A DNA stretch of 64,000 bases from Hydractinia symbiolongicarpus (Eukaryota > Cnidaria > Hydrozoa > Anthoathecata > Hydractiniidae), in the NCBI RefSeq assembly GCF_029227915.1, contig NC_079878.1, positions 18,602,001-18,666,000 on the forward strand, read 5' to 3'. The translations under genes and the position numbers were made by a program. Below the pieces are notes generated by a model. It was not told the DNA's origin, searched no databases, and saw only the letters and a list, made by a program, of their open reading frames with translations. Below are positions 33,606 to 43,980 of this stretch, one piece after another; the first letter of the stretch is position 1; every line of letters begins with the position of its first letter.

Positions 33606-35704
33606 TATTATTAGTGCAAAAAATCGGAAAACATGATTTCAAAATAAAACGAAATACGAAATAAATTGTAAACTTCTTTTCAAAATGTGTTTTGCAGATT
33701 TCAATCGAAGCCGGGAAAAAGTAAAAATCAAAGGGATGAACAATGAAAGTTAAATTTACCGTGACTAGTTAATTAAAAAATCAGTTAGTGTAGGTTTCTT
33801 TCTTTTGAAAAGTCAGTTTTCTAAAATGCAGAACATTTTTATAGAGATGTTTAATAGCCAACGTAGTACACATTTTTAATGAATATTCTTACGTTTAAGT
33901 CTTTAAAATACGGAAATAAAGAATTGTTTAGCGTTTTGACAAAAAGGGAGTGCATTTAACAATCTGCGTCTAAAACATTTCTATTGTGAATTGTGGCATC
34001 ACTAGTATTTAGACATAGAAAACTTTAAACATAAAACTAAACCGATACACAATACTTAATTCTGAACATATTTAAAAAATTAAATAAATTAATATTATTT
34101 CACGTAAACAAAACCTGCTTTAACCAATGTACGCTCTTTAGCAATGCTAAAAAACAGCAGAACAGTGAACTAGCTTTTTGATGTATTCGTGCCAGTGTCA
34201 AATTGCTTTGGTCGTTTCTTAACTCTCTCGAGCTTGTGACTGTCCAAATTCACGGTTCCGCAAATTCCTTTTCTCTAACACAAGGTAACATAATTTTGTC
34301 GAAACACTATCTACCATGCTTCGGTTGATTTCCTTACAATTTTTCTTCTCGCTGGACAGCCTATCCGTTTCACACAAGAGGTCAGCATCAATTTAACAAA
34401 TGACATCATACGTAGTGTCCGTGGTTACTTTGGCTGCTTCTAGGCCTTCCAGTATCCGGTCTAAAGCGATATTTTAGGAAAATAGAAATATATGTCTTGC
34501 ACAGTCATTCGCTGTCAGTTTTGATTTAGAATTTTAAATGCTCATTTCAAATTCAAGACTTAAAAAAGTACCTTTTGTGATCATCCGCCATTTTTATACC
34601 AGGTATAGTAAATATTGACGTCACTATGAGAATAAACTTGAGTGAATAGATTTGTTCAGATAAAAATAGACATACAGAGTACACATTTGTTGTTGAAACT
34701 TAAAGAGTTTTAAGATTAATTTATAGGAAAAACTGAAAAGATATCGAGGAGAAGGGTAAGGGAGCTCAAATAATCACTTAAACAAATCTGTACGCTGTAA
34801 AAAGGTGAGATAAGCGAAGAAGCAGTAAAATTAAATAGGGAGACCTACTATGACTTGCATTTCCAATTCAAATGTTTTAAAAGAGACTTTTTCTTATTAT
34901 GCTAGACAAAACTCTACAAGCCAACAAACGGTTCTTTTTTGTTGGTTTGCTAACTTACAAAGAAAACTAAACTAAATCGCCCTGGTAATAGCCAATATTA
35001 CGTAGTGCAGAAGGTAACGAGCCGTCTGCCAATAGACGCGCGCAAGATGCTACATGAAATTTTGTTGCACACCAAGAAGAAAGTGATGAGCAAACTGCTA
35101 ATATGCGTGCTCTAGATGCTCAAATTACTTTCTGTAACTATTCTGTCAGGCATGATATTCCAAAAATAATTAAAGTCATTTTTTCATATTAGTATTTTTA
35201 TGAGTTCCCTTCTCTTTTATTTTAGGTTATAGCACAAATACATGCTTTTCCGTCGCGTGTTTCGTTGAGCGAATTATTTCTTGGTTATGGAGATAATTTA
35301 CGAACTAAAAGTCAGGGCAATAATATCATGGGATTGATTTGCTGATCCTAAATGCGCACCACATCATTTTGACAAGCTAAGTTGTCCCTTTTGTTATTGT
35401 TTTAACATCTATTTTTGTTAGTAGAATCTTAAATTAAACTAAGTGTTCCAAAATTTTTATGACATTTTGTTAGTCTTAATATCAGGAAAAAACGACAGAA
35501 AAATAGGTATTTTAATGACGTTATCAAAAATATTCTTAGAAAATTTATATATATTTATACGGACTTATCGACTAGTGCCTGTGTCTGTCTGTAACAGTCA
35601 AAGTGGATGTGTTCGTTTTTCTTTGATGTAGCTGAAAAAAATGTCTTAAATATGAAATCTCACGACGAATAATATAATCTAAATATAATTTATTATTATA
35701 AATA

Positions 35705-37402
35705 CTAGCTGAATTCCCGTGGAAGAATCCACTGAATCTCTCATTAAACCGATGTAAGGGATACCAGACAAAAACATACAACACAGTAATCTGAATTTTC
35801 AAAACCCACATTTCAACCTCGACCCCGGGCTCTTTGTCTATTTTATAACGGGATGGCAAAAAAAGAAAAAAGCCCTGCCTCTGAGGTTGCTCACAATCTG
35901 CATTATTCATGTTTATAACCGCTGAAACAAAACGTCTCAAAATATAAGCATATGCAACAACAACAACAACAAAATTATTATAAAATAAAAATGGAAAATG
36001 TCCAAAAAAATCAAAGGTGTCTAACAACCGTTACGTAAAAAGCGAAATACGCTAAAACTATATACTTGCTTTGCCATTCCAGAATTACACCAGGGAAAAA
36101 AAGGATACCAAGCATAAAAAAAATCCATCATTTTTCGTTAAGTCATACAAAATCAGCTATTCAGTCTATTGCATACGGCAAACCTTTCAAAATTTTACTC
36201 AAAATATAAGAAATTAATAGTTGAAAATACATAAAAGAGAAATATAAAAACTTGTGAGGTGAAATCCCTAATTTAGCAAAAATGTTCTTAAAATCAAAAA
36301 ATGTCAAATGTCAAATCGCATACCCCCCACACAAAACTTACACAAAAGATAAAGAAAAACAGCTTGCAAGGTGTAAAATCTAGTTCATAGAAATTTACAA
36401 CAACAACACTAACTAAACCGACAGTAACAACACAACAATAACAACGTCAGAAATAACGCATCTCAAATATGTACATCTTATCAGTGTTTACGTTGAAAAC
36501 CTTCAATATTTTAATCTAAAGTGTCAAAAAAGCAGGCTTGCGAAAGTTAGCACAAATCAACAAAAAAAGTTCTTTACGCATTTCAAATATTTTCTTTTTC
36601 CTTAGAGTTTATACAAAAATATGAAAAAGCCATAGTTTGGAAAACATCAAATTTAAATCTAGAAAACTCAGTCATTCCGGTTGCATACCATCCTCCCCCA
36701 AAAAAATTTACACAAAATGTAAAAATCAACCGATTAACAACCAAAATTAATTTTTTTTTGGTATGATGATCCATACTGCTCTTTAACAGACATTTTAAAT
36801 CGAAGTGTAAATTTCAAATTAACAAAGATCCTTATTTTACAGTTCTTTCTCACAAAAATTTACACAAAACGTATTGTCTTTGGAATAATTGGATAAAACC
36901 TTTGTGTTTTTACAAAAGTTGAACATGAAATATAAAAAAAATAAAACAAAACAAAAAAGTTTCAGTCATAACATTCAGAAACTTTTGATCATCACCAAAT
37001 AAAAGAAAAAAGTTGAAAGTAAAGTACAGAAATCTAGATATATATTTTATGAGTTCAAGCTTTGATATCGGTGTCGAAAATACTGTCGAAAGAACTAATT
37101 TTTGTTGATTTTAAAGTTACTCCGTGAAAGTTGTTCTCCTTTCACATTTCAGAAGAAAATATTGTAAAATACTCAACAAAAACAAAAATGTGAAACCGTG
37201 GAATTTTTTTTTAGCAAAAGTGACATTACATACAGTTCTTCCACTACAGTTTACACCAGATTTGAAAAACAGCATTTTGCAACGAACATTATAATCATAC
37301 CACACTTTCTTACAAAACTTAACCCAAAAGGTAAGAAACCAGTCATATTGGTATTATACATGCTGGATCATGTTTAACAGGAAATGTCAAAAAAATAAAT
37401 AA

Positions 37403-37438
<36 letters not shown>

Positions 37439-37461
37439 GAAGCTCTGTATTATTATAAAGA
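35705..37461 (-). mobile_element. Complete non-autonomous Helitron (1,757 bp)
   Basis: Minus-strand 5' end: A|TCTTTATAATAATACAGAGC at 37,461, followed by a (TGTC)n microsatellite at 37,404-37,437. The 3' end is CAGTGGA-TTCT-TCCACGGG hairpin, AATTCAG and CTAG|T, ending at 35,705. Both ends obey the Helitron rule (TC start, hairpin then CTRR end, insertion between A and T), and the flanks join as ATA|TAG. The interior is R3 repeat sequence with no Rep/helicase ORF, so it depends on another element. The ORF at 36,027-35,572 is not conserved in the 45-48 kb copy. Confidence 0.8.
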
Positions 37462-37589
37462 TAGCATCTAGGTCATTTCTGTTAGGAGGAATAGAGCTGA
37501 ATTTTGAGGAAGGGACAATGCAGCGTGATCCCATCGCTATGGCTGTTTTTGCCATTACCATAATTTCCGTGATATTCATGATTATGGAG

Positions 37590-38740
37590 GTAGTCAACGA
37601 AACAAGACAGTAGCTTATGCTGATGATGTTACTTCTGCTGGAGAGCTGTTCAGTCTAAGATGTTGGTCGAATCAACTCTGCTTACTGGGATCAAAGTTTG
37701 GATATTTTCCGGAGGTAACAAAATCTTGGTTAATAGTAAAGAACGTAATTAAAAAAGCAAATCTGGTTTTCAGTAATAGCAATGTGAACATCACAATAGC
37801 AGGTTAAAGACATCTTGTTGCTGTTCTTGGATCGTGTGTGTCGAAAGATAATATCAGAAATTGGTGCAAATCCGAAAGAGCAAACAGCATGCAGCCTACA
37901 GCTGTTTGGTAAGTGGATACATGTATAAACTTACTTACTGTGTGCATAATTCTAAAACATTGGCAGTTATTTGCAAGAAGTGGATAATATCATTTTGTTA
38001 GAATTTATTCCTGTGTTGACTGGAGGTATCAAATGTTCGGAAATGGAAAAACGATTGCTGTCCCTGCCTCCGAAATTGGGTGGTTTAGGATCCCGACGTT
38101 TTCAGATTTTTTGCGAGATTGAATATTCCAACTCTATCATGATGACAGAAGATTTAATAAGATCCGACATTGTAGAGCCGATTCGTAAATTGTCAGCTGC
38201 AAATGCTGCTGCTGAGATGCGAAAATGAGGTGAGAAAGGAAGTAAGAAATGAAGAGAAGTTGTCACATATTAGAGAAAGTTTGGATGCAGAAAAAAAGCG
38301 TTTAAATGACTTGAATGGTGAAAGGGAAGCATCCATCTGGTTGACAACATTGCCTTTAGAAGATGAAGAATACGTGTGAACTAAGAAACAGTTGTGGGAT
38401 CTCCTTGGTATCTGATATGGTTGAGAGCTTTCAAGGCTGCCTGAATTGTGTGAATGTGGATCGAGATTTAATATTCAACATGCTCATTCTGTAAAGAAAA
38501 TTCTGAAATGCTATGAGATGAATGAAAAGGAAAAAAAAGACTGTACAATGAGCGCGTGCTTTCAGTTGAGCATGGTAGCTTCACTTCGGTTGTTTTCGCT
38601 GCAACTGGTGGTATGAGTCGTGAATGGAGACATTCATTTAAACCATTCTTTGAGTTGATTGCCGAGAAAAGGAACCAGAGATAGGATTTGATAGCTTGCT
38701 GTGTAAAAAGAAAAAACTGTTTTTCATTAATTAATTTCAT
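37590..38740 (+). pseudogene. Reverse-transcriptase-like fragment of unusual family
   Basis: Reads TVAYADDVTSAG, then LCLLGSKFGYFPEVTKSWLIVK, VLGSCVSK, FIPVLTGGIKCSEMEKRLL and SLPPKLGGLG, then a lysine-rich stretch with KKRLNDLN-like and LTTLPL-like pieces. The YADD box and the KFGYFPEVTKSWLIVK block match an RT family I recall from cnidarian repeats; the superfamily (DIRS-like or other) is not certain. Several stops and frameshifts are present. The C-terminal end abuts a MITE at 38,773. Confidence 0.55.
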
Positions 38741-38772
38741 TGTACATTGCAGTCGGTCAATATACCATTCTA

Positions 38773-39304
38773 CTCGGGCTACTTAAGGCCAGTCCATTTT
38801 TATACGAAGGTCATATTCAATATCTCAAGTTATAAAGAATCTGGCATAATTTATTGGCCACCATATCGTTATATGAATAGTAAAACGCAGAATTTAATTT
38901 TTCCGAGACATTTTGATGACGTCATGCGCCAAAAACGTGCTTTTCCCGCGCTTTCTTTGAAGCGGTTTTCCGCGTCATTGAACAACTACAATTTTTGCGA
39001 CAAAGGGTGTAAAAGCGCGTCTTACGTGGTCTATTTACAGGATAACCCTGTCGTAAGTTTATATACATCGCCAAAATGTCGAAAACGCGCATTCTAGTAA
39101 ATCTAAAGCTATTTTTGAAATTGACAACGTCATATCTTCGCGGGAGGTAAATATCTCAATTTGATACAGAGTATTCGAAAGACACTTCGCGTTTTACTAT
39201 TCATATAATGATATGGTGGCCAATGAATTATGCCACAATCTTTATAACTTGAGTTATTGAAAATGACCCTGAAATAAAAAAGGACTGAGCTTAAGTAGCC
39301 CGAG
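38773..39304. mobile_element. Long-TIR MITE flanked by TA (532 bp)
   Basis: TA|CTCGGGCTACTTAAG on the left and CTTAAGTAGCCCGAG|TA on the right. The inverted similarity continues for about 120 bp, including TTGGCCACCATATC and TATATGAATAGTAAAACGC. The middle holds a GATGACGTCATGCGCC segment. It has no ORF of its own. A TA target duplication with long TIRs suggests a Tc1/mariner-like or similar non-autonomous element. Confidence 0.8.
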
Positions 39305-39469
39305 TAATGAAGGTTTGGCGAGTACGACAGGACACAATGCTGACGATATAATGTTATCTTTCCAAGTTTAATGTCTCCAGTTAAATTATATGTTTCATTG
39401 TAAAAGTTTTTACTGACTGGTTTATGCCGTAGCCAAAATATATGTTTGTTTGTTTGTTTTTTTAAAAAA

Positions 39470-39965
39470 AATTAAAATAATGATGTCATTACAATGTACT
39501 TAAAACTTCGATACCAAATAACTTGGAAACGGGGTGGTGACGTCAGTCATTTTTCACTGCGTGGCAACTAGGGACAAGCTGGGACCAAATTGAGTAAGTT
39601 TCCCAAATTTGTGTTTCCAAATCCATTTTGTAATGACCGGGTTGATGACGTCATTAAAAGCCTTTAAACCTCAATATCTCTGTAACTGTTCGTCAAAAGT
39701 ACATGATCCTATACATTTTCTTCATCAGCGTGTCAACATCTTTACGATAAAGGCAACGGATATACAAATTTTTTTAAAAAAAATATATTTGCTTTGTTGG
39801 GACTTTACTGACGTCAGCAAAATTTTTAAACTCTTTTATCTCGTTAACTGTCCGTTAAAAGCATGTGATCATATACATTTTCTTAATCAGCGTCAACTCT
39901 GCATAATAGACGCAACGCTAGACAAATTTCTTAAAAAAAAAATGACAGTAAAATTTGAGTAAACT
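39470..39965 (+). repeat. R1 repeat, copy b
   Basis: Two tandem R1 units: TACATGATCCTATACATTTTC ... ATCAGCGTGTCAACATC ... GATAAAGGCAACGG, then a diverged repeat about 170 bp on. The order matches 51,700-52,200. Terminal hairpin and CTAG were not found. From 39,970 to 41,190 nothing recognisable is seen. Confidence 0.6.
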
Positions 39966-41194
39966 AAAAATTGTCCACTGTATTGATTTATTGACTACTT
40001 ATTGACTCCCCAGGCTTTTTTGCTAACGTTGATTAGCACTGGAGAAGAAAAAAAGTTCGGGTTTTTATCATGCATGATTATTTATATAAAAAAAACTTCC
40101 CTAATAATAGTTTAACTCCAAGCCAAATTCTGATGTGTGCATTTTATTATAAGAATTCTAAACACATGTGTTTCGCACAAAATAAAACTTCCGTTTCTTG
40201 AAGTATTCAACTTTTACTTACTTTCCAAATTTGAATAGTAATTTTTGCACATTTGAAAATTTTTTTTACACATCATAGCATCTCCAACAGGGAGAAAAGG
40301 CCAGTACATGTTTGTGTACTATACAAGGTTACAATAAAAACAATGTCAGTCACTGTAAAAAAGTAGAAAGTGTGGGTAACATAAGCAATAACCCATTTAC
40401 CAAAAGGTAAGTTTGAAGAAGTATTAAAAAACAATGACACTTTTAAGAAAGAAAAAAACTGTTGCTGTTGTGTTTGTTAAAAAGATGACGAAAATGGGAA
40501 AATATTTATTTATTTATAGTTACTATATACACTATTGAGAATATGTTATGTTCGTAACCTGCACTCTTTGTAAAAACAAACAGTTTAGTAAATTACCTGA
40601 TCAGAAAATAAAATTGTTTCCAGGGCCATTAAGCAACTTAGTGCCACTTAATTCAATTCCCCTATATGTTTACAGATTGTCCCTTTGCAGAAAAAGGCCC
40701 AGGTGACAGGTTTACTTGTCACTGAAAGCAGATTAGCAAAGACAAAACAAAGCTGCCTGTACTCATCTCTTGTAATTCAGCATTTTAAGCGTTAGCAAAT
40801 AATAATTACCGCACTATTTCCGCACTTTTTAAAATATTACGGCAGTTTCTCCAAATAAAGCCTTTCAGTTTTAGCGTATGTTAGGTTTTGTTCGTGAAAT
40901 GTGATTTCTTATGTTTATATAAGTTTATAAGCTCTAATTTTTTATTTAAAAAAACAGCAGCCGCAAAAAAAAAAACAAAAAAAAAACTTGAAATACCTTT
41001 TATTTTCAAACAAAAGTTTCATTAACTTAGTAAAAAGTTGTGTTTACTACGCGTGAAATCGCTTCGTTATTCTGACCCTTTGCTATTTTAAAAGGATTTG
41101 AAATTATTACGTTTTTTAGTTCAGAAAGTGTAGTGTGCTGGCGGTGGTAGTAGTATTAATTTACTTAAACATTCGAATTTAACTGCCTAAAAAC

Positions 41195-41420
41195 ATGCCA
41201 AATTGCGCCGCCATCAACTACACTAACAGAACTGGTAATAATAAATCAAAAGAAAATGTTGACGGTGTTGCAGTTTTCTTCAAAATTCCCAGCGCAGAGA
41301 AAAAAAGAGCTTCGAAAAAGATGGTCACATAACATTTTAGAAGAACTGGCCCCTTGCCTAAGGATTCAGGATTTTATATATGTTCCACGCACTTTGAGGC
41401 AGACTGGTTTGAAAGAGAAC
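41195..41420 (+). pseudogene. THAP zinc-finger fossil
   Basis: Starting at ATG 41,195 the reading is MPNCAAINYTNRTGNNK, then VAVFFKIPSAEKK, then after frameshifts RKRWSHNI, GFYICSTHFEADWFERE. This is the THAP order (CxxxxC, FFkIP, RkrW, CxxHF). The second zinc-binding Cys is Tyr, and there are at least two frameshifts and in-frame stops, so it is non-functional. It is a different THAP family from the one at 23,679. It may come from a THAP-type transposase or a decayed gene. Confidence 0.7.
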
Positions 41421-42269
41421 CTCAGGCAATTACCTGATTTACGTAAATCATTTGATTTTGTATGTATCAGCCAAACAAATGCTTCTTTCGTATTTGTTTA
41501 TCAAAATAAAAAGATACAAGCTCGGTATAAACTTCGTGTTCGTAACGAACAATTACATACCAAGCCAATAAAAATTATATTTTACACAATGATAATGCTT
41601 TCTTTTAACATTAATGATTTCCTAATAACTTCGTTTCGTTGTTTCATTTTTTTTCAAACTTACTTTGACTTTCAAATTCAAAAATTATGCACCTCACAAC
41701 AAGTAAATGTTTTCTTCGTGGCATGCATGTCTTGACAGACGGGGGTAATGACAACAATTCGAAAATATCTATCGGCTTTAGAGTATTTATTGCGGATTGC
41801 CCATAAAGCACACGATGGTATGTCGTTCTGAACATCTTTTTCTAATCGGTTATAAACCCATCAAATCTATAATACATGTTTTTCCTAAAATAGGAAATTT
41901 AAAATTTACCCCCTGTTGACGTAAACTCATTGAGAGCACATCTCACTATAGTATTTCTTCATTAGAACGCATCTTCGGTATTCTATTATTTTTAATCACT
42001 TTATCATTGTTGCTTTCCGGGCCTTCTTCATTGAATTTCAAAGATGCAGTTGCATAAAATATTTCGGATGGAGAGCAAGATGTTTTTTTCACAAAAGATT
42101 GTGTTGAAAAGTTTATTGTAAAGAGCTTGGTGAGAAACTCTTTATCACGTTGTGCGTATGGAAAATGTATTTCCTTTTTTATCGGACTTTTTATTTTTAA
42201 CGCGATTCAATTTAACAATTTCAATTAATTGAAGACAGAAGGATGTTAAAGATATAAAATGGATATCAC

Positions 42270-42579
42270 TTCAGTCATGATTATAAATATGAAAGACTTT
42301 ATATTTGGCGAAATTATTTGTACTTTCAAAGTAGTCGTCAGGAATTTCATTATTATCTTTGCAGCACAAACTCATCGGTCTGCAGTGATCACCTCATTTA
42401 CACCAATTATTGTTTCCAATTCGATTGCCTTCTTTTTGTATAACTTCGTCTTCATGGTTTGAACTTAAAAATTTATCTTGCTCTTCCAACGACATTTCAG
42501 GCTCAAAACTTAATGACTTTAGAGCCGAAATGTCTGGAACAGTGTTTTCTTCGTCACTAGACAAGAAACTATGATGCAT
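42270..42579 (-). pseudogene. P2X7-tail-like cysteine domain fragment
   Basis: The minus-strand ORF (42,579-42,394) is acidic and ends GNRIGNNNWCK before a TGA. Reading through gives GDHCRPMSLCCKDNNEI. The pattern RIGN-nWC-C-xx-C-xxM...CC is that of the P2X7 receptor C-terminal (P2RX7_C) domain, which also occurs outside channels in many cnidarian and mobile-element-associated proteins. The TGA sits where a Cys codon (TGC/TGT) is expected. No membrane segments of a P2X channel are present. It is a fossil fragment. Confidence 0.55.
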
Positions 42580-42844
42580 TTTTTTGTTTCTTATTCGAAA
42601 GTCTGTTGCATTATAAGCACCAACATAGGGCCTCGTCTAGCAGGCGCAATATTTTGAACTATAAAACGTCATATTCAAATTAGAACCCAGTCTTTTTTAT
42701 TTTGACGCGCTTTTTTCAAAAAACTAAGTTTTTACGGAGATACGAACAGGGAATATAGGTATTTAGATTTTATAAGTTCAAATACAAATACGTAGTCGAA
42801 AAATTTTTTTTCACATTTTTGAGGTTACTTCCCCTTTAAATCTA

Positions 42845-42902
42845 TTTAATAATATATGAAGGACGGGCGACCCCATTGATCTTTCCGCAGGCCACCGAGT
42901 AG
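42845..42902 (+). mobile_element. Decayed Helitron-like 3' end
   Basis: GAAGGACGGGCGACCCC...TTTCCGCAGGCCACCGAGTAG|T parallels the 3' end at 1,800-1,841, but the hairpin has lost pairing. From 42,600 to 43,500 nothing else is recognised. Confidence 0.4.
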
Positions 42903-43559
42903 TTTAAAACCAACACAGGAAGTAAAATAGGTTTTTAAATTATTTTTTTCGATGATTTCCTTATTTACCACAGAAAACTGTTATATTTATAATAACTAAA
43001 AATTATAACATGCAATAAAAAATGTCAGTTCAAATGCATAAATAAACAATAAGATAAATAATATATAAACGTATGTTTTAAATCTGATAATTACCAAATA
43101 TTTTGAGTTAATCATTTAAGCACTAGACAGAATAAGTTCACGAAAACGCTAACGCAATAACTACTCCACTCTGTAACCGAAAATATCACCCGATATGTAA
43201 ATGGTGATTGAGCTTGCTTTAACTAAAGACGATATTTTCAGCACAGTGTACCGAGTTATTGTAATTTTTCAAACAATCTATATTAGATTAAAATAAAAAG
43301 GTTTGTTTAGTTTTTTTTTATACTGTAATATAATTTACTACTGTCGTTAACACTTGAGGTAAAAATTCGAAAATTAGAAAGTCCCTATAGACTAAAGCCG
43401 TGTAAACAAAATAATCTGTAAAGTTGAAAAACAAATAAAGTTTAGTCACAGGTAATATTGCATTAAATTTTTTCAATTAGCTGGACTTCGACGATTTTTA
43501 TATAGACTAGTAACTAAAGAGCTGAAGAAACAAGTTGGAAAATGAGAGAGGACATATTT

Positions 43560-43661
43560 GTGTACATTTGGGTCACTGCTGACGTCATCAAAATTCAAAT
43601 GGCGGATCTTTTTCATTGTTCTTCTGCCTAAATGGATTTTTCCATGTGCGTTATTGACTAG
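43560..43661 (+). mobile_element. Helitron-like 3' end
   Basis: GACGTCATCAAAATTC, then TGGATTTTTCCATG and CGTTATTGACTAG|T. It matches the 3' end at 52,200-52,287, with a shortened hairpin. The element's 5' boundary is not clear. Confidence 0.5.
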
Positions 43662-43963
43662 TTCAAACTAATCTAGCAAACTCACCGGCGAAAATTATTT
43701 TAGCATTTTCGACAGCGTGCCTAAATCTATTACTTTTAGCGTGTCATAACTATGCGTTCGAGAGCGCTAATTTTTGCGAATTTTTAAAAGTAAAATAACC
43801 CTGGTACATACAACAGAAATTTTCTTCACAAAAATCACTTTACAAAAATTAATGCGCTTAAGGTAGGGTAAGAAATCTTTAACAGACAAAATATTGCAAA
43901 TAGTCGAGAGATATTTAAGGAAAAAATTGAAGGGTATTGAAGAGAATAACATTTGAGAAAGTT

Positions 43964-43980
43964 TTAAGGATGTGGCCAGC
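43964..43980 (-). CDS. CDK14: Possible last CDK14-like exon
   Basis: An acceptor ATCAG at 43,981-43,985 would join in phase to GC TGG CCA CAT CCT TAA, ending the protein five residues later (GWPHP). CDK14 proteins usually have a longer tail, so another exon further down is possible. Confidence 0.3.

Noticed and set aside
35572-36027. A 151-aa protein
   Set aside because: The ORF lies in the non-autonomous Helitron and is not open in the second copy at 48.1 kb.
37400-37440. CRISPR-like or regulatory direct repeat (GACA)n
   Set aside because: It is the short tetranucleotide block found at the 5' end of every Helitron copy here.
42270-42579. A P2X purinergic receptor gene
   Set aside because: Only the cysteine-rich tail pattern is visible; no transmembrane or ligand-binding segments are nearby.
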